In this document: one piece after another, positions 1-5,673 of the stretch
How positions within the stretch are numbered: position 1 is the stretch's first letter
Layout: every line of letters starts with the position of its first letter
Assembly (NCBI GenBank): GCA_026988735.1
Contig: JALSKR010000204.1
Span: forward strand, 1 to 11,682
Length of the DNA: 11,682 bases
Origin: Sulfurimonas sp.
GTDB taxonomy: Bacteria; Campylobacterota; Campylobacteria; Campylobacterales; Sulfurimonadaceae
Direction of reading: 5' to 3'
Made by a program: the position numbers and the translations under genes
The notes under the pieces: model-generated
The model's input: the letters and a program-made list of their open reading frames with translations, nothing else
What the model was told of the DNA's origin: nothing
Database searches by the model: none

Positions 1-238
1 TAATAATAGGTGTTTCATATGACTCAACTATCTGTTCGCATAAGAACAGTCCATCCATTTTTGGAAGTGTTAAATCTAAAATAATAATATCAAATTTTTG
101 ATTTTCTAACAAAGAGAGTATTGCCGTGGGATCGCCATACACAATTGTTTCCATATTGGCGTTATCAAGATAATCTGAAATTAGTTCAGCTAAAACTAAA
201 TCATCTTCCACCATAAGTATTTTTATTTTTTTTTGCAT
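1..238 (-). CDS. Response regulator, receiver domain (partial, C-terminus outside window)
   Basis: The first 79 codons of a CheY-like receiver, running off the left edge. The phosphoacceptor is Asp55 in IIILDLTLPKMDG, and the acidic Mg-binding cluster is Glu11-Asp12-Asp13 in the VEDD motif. The conserved Thr/Ser and Lys of the fold lie beyond the window. The LDLTLPKMDG stretch is typical of OmpR/PhoB-type regulators, but no output domain is visible, so the class is inferred. I start it at the ATG at 238: it opens directly into the first receiver beta strand, and the upstream ATG at 252 is out of frame. Codons 2-5 contain a run of nine A. It follows the DUF302 gene in the same direction, but a terminator separates them, so it probably has its own promoter in 239-272. 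Confidence 0.85.
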   Translation of the reverse strand, partial: MQKKIKILMVEDDLVLAELISDYLDNANMETIVYGDPTAILSLLENQKFDIIILDLTLPKMDGLFLCEQIVESYETPII

Positions 239-272
239 GTGTTTACATCCATGAGTTTAACATATCATACAA

Positions 273-303
273 AAAGGATGTTAATCAAATATTAACATCC
301 TTT
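273..303 (-). terminator. Intrinsic terminator of the DUF302 gene
   Basis: A perfect 13-bp inverted repeat (273-285 with 291-303) around a 5-nt loop, beginning 5 nt past the stop codon of the DUF302 gene. Read on the minus strand, the stem ends in a run of five T (three of them in the stem), so it resembles a rho-independent terminator with a short U tract. It separates the DUF302 gene from the response regulator downstream. Confidence 0.75.
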
Positions 304-308
304 ATCTA

Positions 309-788
309 TCAACCTTTATTTTCAAACTCATTAGCATCTTCAATTGCTTTAATAACCTTTTTCTCAAGTTTTTTCAATATCGGATACGCCTTAGAATCCC
401 TTGGAGCACTCGTTGGTCGAACATAAAGCACTGTTGTTTTTCCATCTTTTTCTATTAGTGTAATTCTAATTGGACAATATGCCATCATTTCAGGGTCTTT
501 ATTCATAATCATATTGCCAAACTTTCCGTTACATGCAACAATTGTTCGTACACTTGATAAGTGCGATGTATTGAAGTTCTTACCAAACTTCTTTTCAAGC
601 CCCTTTCGCTTAAACTCTTCTAAAATATCCAGTTTCCATGGCACAACCAATTTAACCTCTTTAAAATGTTCTAAAAGGTTTTCCTCTATTGTATCAATAG
701 AACTTTTATATGTAACAGAATATACATTTGTAATTCCAGAAGACCAAAGTGAGATACTTAACAAACAGAATATGAGAATTTTTTTCAT
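309..788 (-). CDS. Secreted DUF302-domain protein
   Basis: A 159-residue protein with a Sec-type signal peptide: KK at positions 2-3, a hydrophobic core around 4-16 and likely cleavage near 20-24. The mature part ends in a DUF302-like module at about residues 83-126. It shows the family pattern of a proline-containing strand (YCPIRITLIE) followed by KDGKTTVLYVRPT. DUF302 proteins are periplasmic or cytosolic proteins of unknown biochemical role, common in sulfur-oxidising and other bacteria. Mature cysteines are C86 and C105, so one disulfide is possible. The ATG at 788 has AAAGGA about 7 nt upstream. It appears monocistronic: a terminator follows, and a palindrome and a repeated element lie 25-67 nt upstream. 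The family call is good; function is unknown. Confidence 0.75.
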   Translation of the reverse strand: MKKILIFCLLSISLWSSGITNVYSVTYKSSIDTIEENLLEHFKEVKLVVPWKLDILEEFKRKGLEKKFGKNFNTSHLSSVRTIVACNGKFGNMIMNKDPEMMAYCPIRITLIEKDGKTTVLYVRPTSAPRDSKAYPILKKLEKKVIKAIEDANEFENKG

Positions 789-812
789 ATTTTAATCCTT
801 TATATTTTACTG

Positions 813-838
813 TACTGTAGTTTTTAAAAACTACAGTA
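813..838. repeat. 26-bp perfect palindrome upstream of the DUF302 gene
   Basis: Two 13-bp arms, TACTGTAGTTTTT and its reverse complement, meet with no loop. It ends 25 nt before the DUF302 start codon, so in the minus direction it lies in the promoter or 5' leader. It could be a dimeric repressor site or an RNA hairpin in the leader. It has no downstream U-run suited to termination of the DUF302 gene, which begins after it. Confidence 0.6.
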
Positions 839-855
839 TCATGAAATTTTGTAAC
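829..855 (-). promoter_or_regulatory. Repeated upstream element, copy 1 (DUF302 gene)
   Basis: Shares the 14-base block AACTACAGTATCAT and the 8-base block TTTGTAAC (plus-strand reading) with 1422-1443. Five extra bases separate the blocks here. Both copies have the same orientation and lie 30-67 nt upstream of a minus-strand start codon, which points to a promoter or operator rather than chance. On the minus strand each reads GTTACAAA followed by TGATACTGTAG. The left half of this copy overlaps the palindrome at 813-838. Confidence 0.5.
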
Positions 856-929
856 GGAGAATTACGAAATTGTTCTGGTAGTATAAACTAGTCACATAAA
901 TGAGTTATTAATTTTTTGTTAATGAATTA

Positions 930-1142
930 TTAACTACTAAAAATTTCTATAGTGACATCACCGCCTACACTCAACACATCGCCAGCTCTTATTTTGGCAC
1001 GTTTGCGGAGTTCAACTTCTCCGTTACGCACGACATAGCCGTCAGCTACAATCATTTTTGCCTGTGCACCACTGTCTACGAGATCTAATACTTTTAATAA
1101 TTTATACAGCTCTATATACTCATCTTTTAACTCAAATTTCAT
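930..1142 (-). CDS. ybcJ: YbcJ-like S4-domain RNA-binding protein
   Basis: A 70-residue protein consisting almost entirely of an S4 RNA-binding fold (about residues 8-60). It has the family signature SGAQAK, then ADGYV, NGEVE, LRKRAKI and AGD, which aligns closely with E. coli YbcJ. Members are small, basic, cytoplasmic RNA-binding proteins thought to act on ribosomal or other structured RNA; the exact target is not known. The start at 1142 is supported by AGAGG 7 nt upstream, which sits in the last codons of the GIY-YIG gene. The two genes are 4 nt apart and must be co-transcribed. No other start is plausible at this length. Confidence 0.9.
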   Translation of the reverse strand: MKFELKDEYIELYKLLKVLDLVDSGAQAKMIVADGYVVRNGEVELRKRAKIRAGDVLSVGGDVTIEIFSS

Positions 1143-1146
1143 CTGT

Positions 1147-1392
1147 TTACCTCTTTATAATCTTTAATTTTTCTGTCCGTGATAATTTTTTTATTTCATA
1201 TTCACGCTTTGAAGCACTGCTTCTATTTGCATGTTCTTCATTGTATACCAATCTGACCGGTCTTCTGATTTTAGTATACTTTGCACCTTTATCTGAATAG
1301 TTATGTTCAGAAATTCGTCGTTTTAAATCTGTTGTTATCCCTGTATACAGGCTATTATCACTACATTGCAAAATATATACATAATATACCAT
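1147..1392 (-). CDS. GIY-YIG domain protein (YhbQ/UPF0213 family)
   Basis: An 81-residue stand-alone GIY-YIG nuclease domain. The GIY strand is YVY at 4-6, the YIG strand is YTG at 16-18, the conserved arginine is in DLKRRISEHN (about 22-31), and the likely catalytic glutamate is Glu64 in KREYEIKKLSRTEK. The length matches the YhbQ/UPF0213 family, whose members bind or nick DNA and may act in repair; the role is not settled. It is the first gene of a two-gene unit with the YbcJ-like protein. The start at 1392 has AAAGGA upstream. A repeated upstream element lies at 1422-1443. The family call is firm; whether it is an active nuclease is inferred from the retained residues. Confidence 0.9.
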   Translation of the reverse strand: MVYYVYILQCSDNSLYTGITTDLKRRISEHNYSDKGAKYTKIRRPVRLVYNEEHANRSSASKREYEIKKLSRTEKLKIIKR

Positions 1393-1421
1393 TTATACAT
1401 CCTTTCATCAAACTATATCAT

Positions 1422-1443
1422 AACTACAGTATCATTTTGTAAC
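1422..1443 (-). promoter_or_regulatory. Repeated upstream element, copy 2 (GIY-YIG gene)
   Basis: The second, more compact copy of the element at 829-855, 30 nt upstream of the GIY-YIG start codon. On the minus strand, TTACAA at 1437-1442 sits 17 nt before GATATA at 1414-1419, a weak sigma-70-like pair. It also lies upstream of the plus-strand response regulator, so one bound factor could affect both divergent units. Confidence 0.45.
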
Positions 1444-1469
1444 AATTTCTTAATTATAAATGAATTTAG

Positions 1470-1498
1470 TTGTAAATAATAAAAGGTTATAATATAAT
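1470..1498 (+). promoter_or_regulatory. Sigma-70-type promoter of the response regulator gene
   Basis: TTGTAA at 1470-1475 is followed after exactly 17 nt by TATAAT at 1493-1498. A second TATAAT overlaps at 1488-1493. The predicted transcript start is near 1505, giving a 5' leader of about 45 nt before the ATG at 1551. This is the best-matching housekeeping promoter in the window, consistent with basal expression of the regulator. Confidence 0.6.
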
Positions 1499-1510
1499 AA
1501 AGACTTAATT

Positions 1511-1528
1511 TATCACAAATTGGTCACT
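1511..1528 (-). promoter_or_regulatory. Candidate weak operator in the response regulator leader
   Basis: On the minus strand, AGTGACC and TGTGATA lie 11 bp apart, resembling the TGTGATA repeats before sqr. It falls just downstream of the predicted transcript start of the regulator gene, a position suited to negative autoregulation. Only GTGA is well conserved in the outer half-site, so this is a weak match. Confidence 0.2.
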
Positions 1529-1550
1529 TTTTTTAATACAGGGAAAGAAT

Positions 1551-2303
1551 ATGGAAAAACAAAAAGTAATAATAGTCGAAGATGATGAAATCACATCACT
1601 TAACCTAAACATGTCTTTACAAAAGCATGGATACAATGTAGTGGCGATATGTGATAATGCTCCTATGGCAAAAAGTAAAATAGCTACACACAATCCGGAT
1701 GTCATTATTATTGATATCTCTTTACAAGAAAGCAATGACGGAATCGAACTTGCAAAGACTATAAAAGAAAAATATGATATTCCTTTTATTTATCTCACTT
1801 CATACAGTGATGATGACATTATTGCCCAGGCAAAACTTACTGAACCTTATGGATATATTGTAAAACCTTTTGACCCCGGATCTCTGCATGCAACTCTTCA
1901 AATGGCTTTGTTCAAATACCAACAGGAAAATGAAAGAAAAGAGAATATAAATTCACTCAAAGTAGATAAACTGAACCTGGAAAAACTACTCTATTCCAAA
2001 CGTTCACAAGACAAACCTATCGTTCCGTTCGGTGGTGGTGATTATCATCTTGACATCAGTATATGCGAAACCTTTTACAAAGGAAAAAAGATCAAGCTTA
2101 CAAAAAAAGAAAATGCTTTTTTGCGCCTTCTTGTTGCCCAGCTTGGTTTGGTTGTATCGTTTGAGCAGGCAATGAACTATGTATGGGATGAACACGGTGC
2201 TACCGAAAACAGTGTAAGAACACTGGTATGGAGACTCAGAAACAAACTCGAAACAGACATTATAAAAAATGCTTCAGGAATTGGGTATTACATAGAGGAT
2301 TAA
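1551..2303 (+). CDS. Response regulator: receiver plus OmpR/PhoB-type winged helix
   Basis: A 250-residue DNA-binding response regulator. The receiver (about 4-120) has acidic residues Glu10-Asp11-Asp12, phosphoacceptor Asp55 in IIIDIS, Thr83 and Lys105 (VKPF), all intact. A charged, probably helical linker (about 121-160) leads to a Trans_reg_C winged helix (about 165-250) with KLTKKE, the recognition-helix region TENSVRTLVWRLRNKL and the terminal GIGYYIED wing. The receiver resembles those of hybrid kinases more than the usual OmpR receiver, and the linker is longer than normal. AGGGAAAG precedes the ATG. It converges on the hybrid kinase with 1 nt between stop codons and is its natural phosphorelay acceptor (inference). 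Winged helices of this type typically bind direct repeats about 11 bp apart; such repeats lie before sqr. Confidence 0.93.
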   Translation: MEKQKVIIVEDDEITSLNLNMSLQKHGYNVVAICDNAPMAKSKIATHNPDVIIIDISLQESNDGIELAKTIKEKYDIPFIYLTSYSDDDIIAQAKLTEPYGYIVKPFDPGSLHATLQMALFKYQQENERKENINSLKVDKLNLEKLLYSKRSQDKPIVPFGGGDYHLDISICETFYKGKKIKLTKKENAFLRLLVAQLGLVVSFEQAMNYVWDEHGATENSVRTLVWRLRNKLETDIIKNASGIGYYIED

Positions 2304-2304
2304 A

Positions 2305-4599
2305 TCAATTGACTTGAATTGATGCAATCTTCTCTTCTATTTCTTTCAAAGTTTGCTCATAATTATAGTCTGCATTTTCAAGTTTTGCCATTTTTTCCAT
2401 TTCAGTTGCATTTTTTTGTAAAATTTCGATTCTAAAATTTCCACTTGATCCTTTAATACTGTGAGCAAGAAGTGCTGTTTTTTTATAATCTCTTGCAGCA
2501 ACAGCTTTTGCCAAGTCACTCAAAGTCGTTTTCATTTTTTTAATGAAAAGTGTCAAAAGCATAATAAGCTCATCTTCATTCAACATCAACTCTTTCATCA
2601 GTTTCTTTGCATCCAAACCTACAATTTTTTGATTGTCTGTGGAAAATATATCTGTTTTATCCTCCTGTATAACACTGTAAGAGTCTAGTTTCAGATATGC
2701 CATAAAAACACGTTCTAACTCTTTTAGAACCAAAGGCTTCCCTAAAAACGTGTCGAATCCGTTAAGTAAATCTCTCTCTTTACTCCCCTTTAACACATTG
2801 GCTGTCAGAGCAGAGATTGGCGTATGACTTAAACCGTTTTTTTCCTCGTATTGGATAATTTTAATGACGGCATCTGTTCCGTTCATAACAGGCATCTGCT
2901 CATCCATAAGAATTAAATCATATCTGTTTTTTTGATACAGTGCAACCGCCTCTTTTCCATTGTGAGCCAAATCAAATGTCAAGCCATATCTGCTGAGGAC
3001 AATCTTCATCAGTTCCTGATTCGCTTCATTATCCTCAGCAACCAGGATATGCCCCTTGAATTTATTGGAGATTTTTTTGTTATGTATTAATGATAACTCA
3101 GGGTTGAGCAGTTCATTGAAATGTTTATGAATTTTTGAACAATACAGAGGAAAACTCATCGCCTTGATATGCTCATAGTGTTCATAGGTATCATACTCTT
3201 TGCTCATAAGTGCTATATATTTTTTTTCAGAATAGATAATCTCTTTTTGTATGTTTATGTCACATGTTTCATGCACAAATATACATATATCAAACTCGCA
3301 GTCAAGTGTCTCTACAACACTGATGTTCATCGCAAAAATTTCAGCATACTTCAAAAACGATTCATGTCGAAAATCTAAAACTTTGTCTTTGGCATAAAGA
3401 ACCATTTTTAGTTTTTGAAAATCACTGATATCTTTAAATATCTGACACTCATTATTTTGCACTGCAACAGGGATATCCAACCAAAAGGTACTGCCCTTGC
3501 CGACTTGTGATTCTACATGAACACTTCCGTTCATTAACTCTGCAAGTTGGTGTGATATACACAGCCCTAGACCCGTTCCCTCTTTATTGTTGTTTTGGCT
3601 AAACTGTGCCTGCGTAAATGCAACAAATATACTTTCCATATCTTTTTCATTTATACCGACTCCGTTGTCTGTTACACTGATTGTAAGCTGGTTGTTATGA
3701 CAGCTTGCTTCAACCTTTATCACACCTCCCTCAGGTGTAAATTTTATGGCATTACTTAAAAAATTCGAGACTATTTGTTGAATTCGTAGAATATCACCAA
3801 ACAACTCTTTTGGAATACGAGGATCTATAAACGAAGTAATGGTAATATTTTTTGAATTTGCACTCGCTACAAAAAGCTCCATCGTATGGCTTAGTTCTTC
3901 ATGCAGAGAAAAAATCTTTGGCTCAATCGTAAACTCACCGCTTCTCAGTTTTGAAAAATCCAAAATATCATTGATAATACTCAGCAGGTTTTCACCGCTG
4001 CTTAATATAATATCCAAATAATTTCTATGTTTATTGGAAATATCTTCATCCATCAAAAGATTTACAAAGCCTAAAATAGCATTTAAAGGCGTGCGTATTT
4101 CATGAGACATATTGGAAAGAAAGTACTCTTTTGCCTGAGAAGCACGCAGGGCTTCCTGTCTTGCGTCAATGAGCTTTTGGAAAATACTGTCTGTATAATA
4201 TTTTAAAATGCCTTTAAAGTTTTTGTCAAAAATATAAGAAATCTCTTCAAATATCTCTTTTGAGTTTACCTTGGCATCATAAGTAAACTCTATCATGGAA
4301 CGACGGAAATTACTGCATATCTCAAACAACTCGTCCGCACTGATCTCACGATGTTTCAAATAGGCCAAAAATTCCTGCATAACAGGACAGTCACCGATGT
4401 CTCTCTCACCCGCAATAACGCCCATAAAGTAGTCAAATACACCGCTGGCATATTTTTCTATAAATTCTTTTTCATCCATTTTATGTAAATGAAGTATCTC
4501 TTTTACAGAAGCATACGATATCCATTGCTGCAGTATATCTGACTTTGAAGATACAAATACGCCTTTTACTGCTCTTAAATGGATGCTGCCTTCTTTCAT
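2305..4599 (-). CDS. Soluble hybrid sensor histidine kinase (kinase, receiver, HPt)
   Basis: A 764-residue cytoplasmic kinase with no membrane segments. Residues 1-140 form an all-helical N-terminal region with CPVMQEFLAYL and ELFEICSNFRRSM; it vaguely recalls RsbR-type sensor domains, but I cannot name it. A helical linker (about 140-160) leads to the HisKA domain with His166 in SNMSHEIRTPLNA. The ATPase domain follows, with Asn283 (N box), DNGVGI at 311-316 and GTGLGL at 341-346. Residues about 395-500 look like a decayed receiver without a usable aspartate. A true receiver (about 515-635) has Glu522-Asp523, Asp566, Thr599 and Lys621. The C-terminal HPt domain has His713 in AHSIKGSSG. This layout resembles BarA and ArcB, which relay His-Asp-His to a separate regulator. 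The start lies 10 nt after the pseudo-deformylase stop, with no strong ribosome-binding site, suggesting coupled translation. Confidence 0.93.
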   Translation of the reverse strand: MKEGSIHLRAVKGVFVSSKSDILQQWISYASVKEILHLHKMDEKEFIEKYASGVFDYFMGVIAGERDIGDCPVMQEFLAYLKHREISADELFEICSNFRRSMIEFTYDAKVNSKEIFEEISYIFDKNFKGILKYYTDSIFQKLIDARQEALRASQAKEYFLSNMSHEIRTPLNAILGFVNLLMDEDISNKHRNYLDIILSSGENLLSIINDILDFSKLRSGEFTIEPKIFSLHEELSHTMELFVASANSKNITITSFIDPRIPKELFGDILRIQQIVSNFLSNAIKFTPEGGVIKVEASCHNNQLTISVTDNGVGINEKDMESIFVAFTQAQFSQNNNKEGTGLGLCISHQLAELMNGSVHVESQVGKGSTFWLDIPVAVQNNECQIFKDISDFQKLKMVLYAKDKVLDFRHESFLKYAEIFAMNISVVETLDCEFDICIFVHETCDINIQKEIIYSEKKYIALMSKEYDTYEHYEHIKAMSFPLYCSKIHKHFNELLNPELSLIHNKKISNKFKGHILVAEDNEANQELMKIVLSRYGLTFDLAHNGKEAVALYQKNRYDLILMDEQMPVMNGTDAVIKIIQYEEKNGLSHTPISALTANVLKGSKERDLLNGFDTFLGKPLVLKELERVFMAYLKLDSYSVIQEDKTDIFSTDNQKIVGLDAKKLMKELMLNEDELIMLLTLFIKKMKTTLSDLAKAVAARDYKKTALLAHSIKGSSGNFRIEILQKNATEMEKMAKLENADYNYEQTLKEIEEKIASIQVN

Positions 4600-4609
4600 T
4601 GTTATACCA

Positions 4610-5428
4610 TTATCTTACATGTAACAAAAAGTATGATGCAACTGTAATGACAAACAGTTTCACCAAAGATATTGCGGTTGTTCCGACAATATTTCCTAAT
4701 TGGCAGCTACTGCATGCGACATAACGTTTTCCTTCATACTGAGCATAAAAAAAGTAAATTATGTTTAAACCAATGACTCCGTATATCGTATAAAGTTGAT
4801 ATGACCACAGAGTCTGCAAAGTCTGTTCATTATCAATAAAAAAAGATGCCACAAGAGGAAGAAGCATAAAAAACATAACAACATTTATAAGTTTCAAAAT
4901 TTTATCTCTGAAAAAGACCGTAGGACAGTAATCAGCATTTGTAGTATTTATACCGTTTTCTAAACTTTTTTCAAACTTTTCTTTTTCTTCTTTGGACATT
5001 TTTTGCACAAAAGTAGCGCCAAAGGTATAATCTATTTTTCTTTGAATTCTTACAGAAAAATCTCCCCTTGCCTGTAGTGACTTATCATTTCCATTTCTGT
5101 CTTGATAAACAACACTGATAGTTTCAAACCGTTGTATCTGTGCTGTTTTTCCGGGATAGTATGCAGTTGATTCTGTTGTAATTATTCTTCCCTTATGGTT
5201 TATCAACCGGGGATTGACCATTTCCACAAACTCATCATTATCATCTTTAACAACAATAACATTATAAAAACTTCCGATTTGATAAGCACTCAAAGCATCC
5301 AAATTATTTTCATTGATAGTATCTTTAAGATTATCTATCAAGGCAAATAATTCATTGTTAAAAACTCGAACATCCACAGCATATTCAACACTGAGTGGTG
5401 TAGGATATTTTATTATTTCTTTTATCAC
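4610..5428 (-). CDS. Membrane protein with a degenerate peptide deformylase-like domain
   Basis: A 272-residue protein. Residues 1-160 align by eye along the whole peptide deformylase fold: an N-terminal YPTPLS like the HxPdxxL start, LDALSAYQ (43-50) for GxGLAAxQ, VNPRL, TESTAYYP (85-92) for EGCLSxP, and VRIQRKIDYTFG (126-137) for xxIQHExDHLxG. Gln50 is kept, but the metal-binding Cys is Thr88 and the HExxH residues are Arg130, Lys131 and Tyr134. All three metal ligands and the catalytic Glu are lost, so it cannot be a deformylase. Three membrane helices follow (about 178-198, 210-229, 252-270). A CxxC (C239, C242) lies in the loop that positive charges place in the cytoplasm. Translation starts at GTG 5428, with AAAAGG 7 nt upstream; the ATG at 5430 is out of frame and meets TGA at once. 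A role as sensor or kinase partner is inferred from position. Confidence 0.75.
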   Translation of the reverse strand: MIKEIIKYPTPLSVEYAVDVRVFNNELFALIDNLKDTINENNLDALSAYQIGSFYNVIVVKDDNDEFVEMVNPRLINHKGRIITTESTAYYPGKTAQIQRFETISVVYQDRNGNDKSLQARGDFSVRIQRKIDYTFGATFVQKMSKEEKEKFEKSLENGINTTNADYCPTVFFRDKILKLINVVMFFMLLPLVASFFIDNEQTLQTLWSYQLYTIYGVIGLNIIYFFYAQYEGKRYVACSSCQLGNIVGTTAISLVKLFVITVASYFLLHVR

Positions 5429-5446
5429 ATGTAAACCTTTTAAATG

Positions 5447-5476
5447 AAGAGCTTTGAATTACATTTCAAAGCTCTT
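5447..5476 (-). terminator. Hairpin between the small membrane protein and pseudo-deformylase genes
   Basis: A perfect 12-bp inverted repeat (5447-5458 with 5465-5476) around a 6-nt loop, 4 nt past the stop codon of the small membrane protein. On the minus strand it is followed by CATTTAAAAGG, not a U run, so termination should be partial at best. It may set a lower level of kinase expression relative to sqr, or protect the 3' end of a processed sqr message. It ends only 5 nt before the ribosome-binding site of the next gene. Confidence 0.5.
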
Positions 5477-5480
5477 ACAA

Positions 5481-5660
5481 CTAATGACTTTTACTAACAA
5501 CAATTATCATTTTAATATTGATAATAATAAAACGAATAAACTGAAAAATAACACATGTTCTTAACCTTCTTGCAAATGCACCAGGTATCATAGTTAATTG
5601 GTACTGTTCATTTTTTTGGAAGTTCTCTTCCTCTTTTACAATTTTTACTTCATTACTCAT
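5481..5660 (-). CDS. Small single-span membrane protein downstream of sqr
   Basis: A 59-residue protein, below common gene-calling cut-offs. It is supported by an ideal AGGAG 5 nt before the ATG and by its position 13 nt after the sqr stop. Residues 1-20 are charged (MSNEVKIVKEEENF...). Residues 21-30 hold a short LTMIPGAFA segment. A basic RRLR at 31-34 then leads to one hydrophobic helix at about 36-55, near the C-terminus. With Arg and Lys before the helix, the N-terminus should face the cytoplasm, giving a tail-anchored topology. I recognise no family. Co-transcription with sqr suggests a subunit, membrane tether or signalling partner of the sulfide oxidase or of the downstream kinase system (inference). 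Confidence 0.7.
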   Translation of the reverse strand: MSNEVKIVKEEENFQKNEQYQLTMIPGAFARRLRTCVIFQFIRFIIINIKMIIVVSKSH

Positions 5661-5673
5661 ATTATCTCCTTTT

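Noticed and set aside
226-234. Run of nine A in codons 2-5 of the partial response regulator as a phase-variation switch
   Set aside because: Nine A is common in AT-rich genes with lysine-rich starts; there is no sign of alternate frames being used.
4610-5428. A functional peptide deformylase
   Set aside because: Cys and both His metal ligands and the catalytic Glu are replaced; no intact EGCLS or QHExDH motif is present.
5428-5430. ATG at 5430 as the pseudo-deformylase start
   Set aside because: It is out of frame by one base and meets TGA as the second codon; GTG 5428 has a well-spaced AAAAGG and opens the aligned domain.
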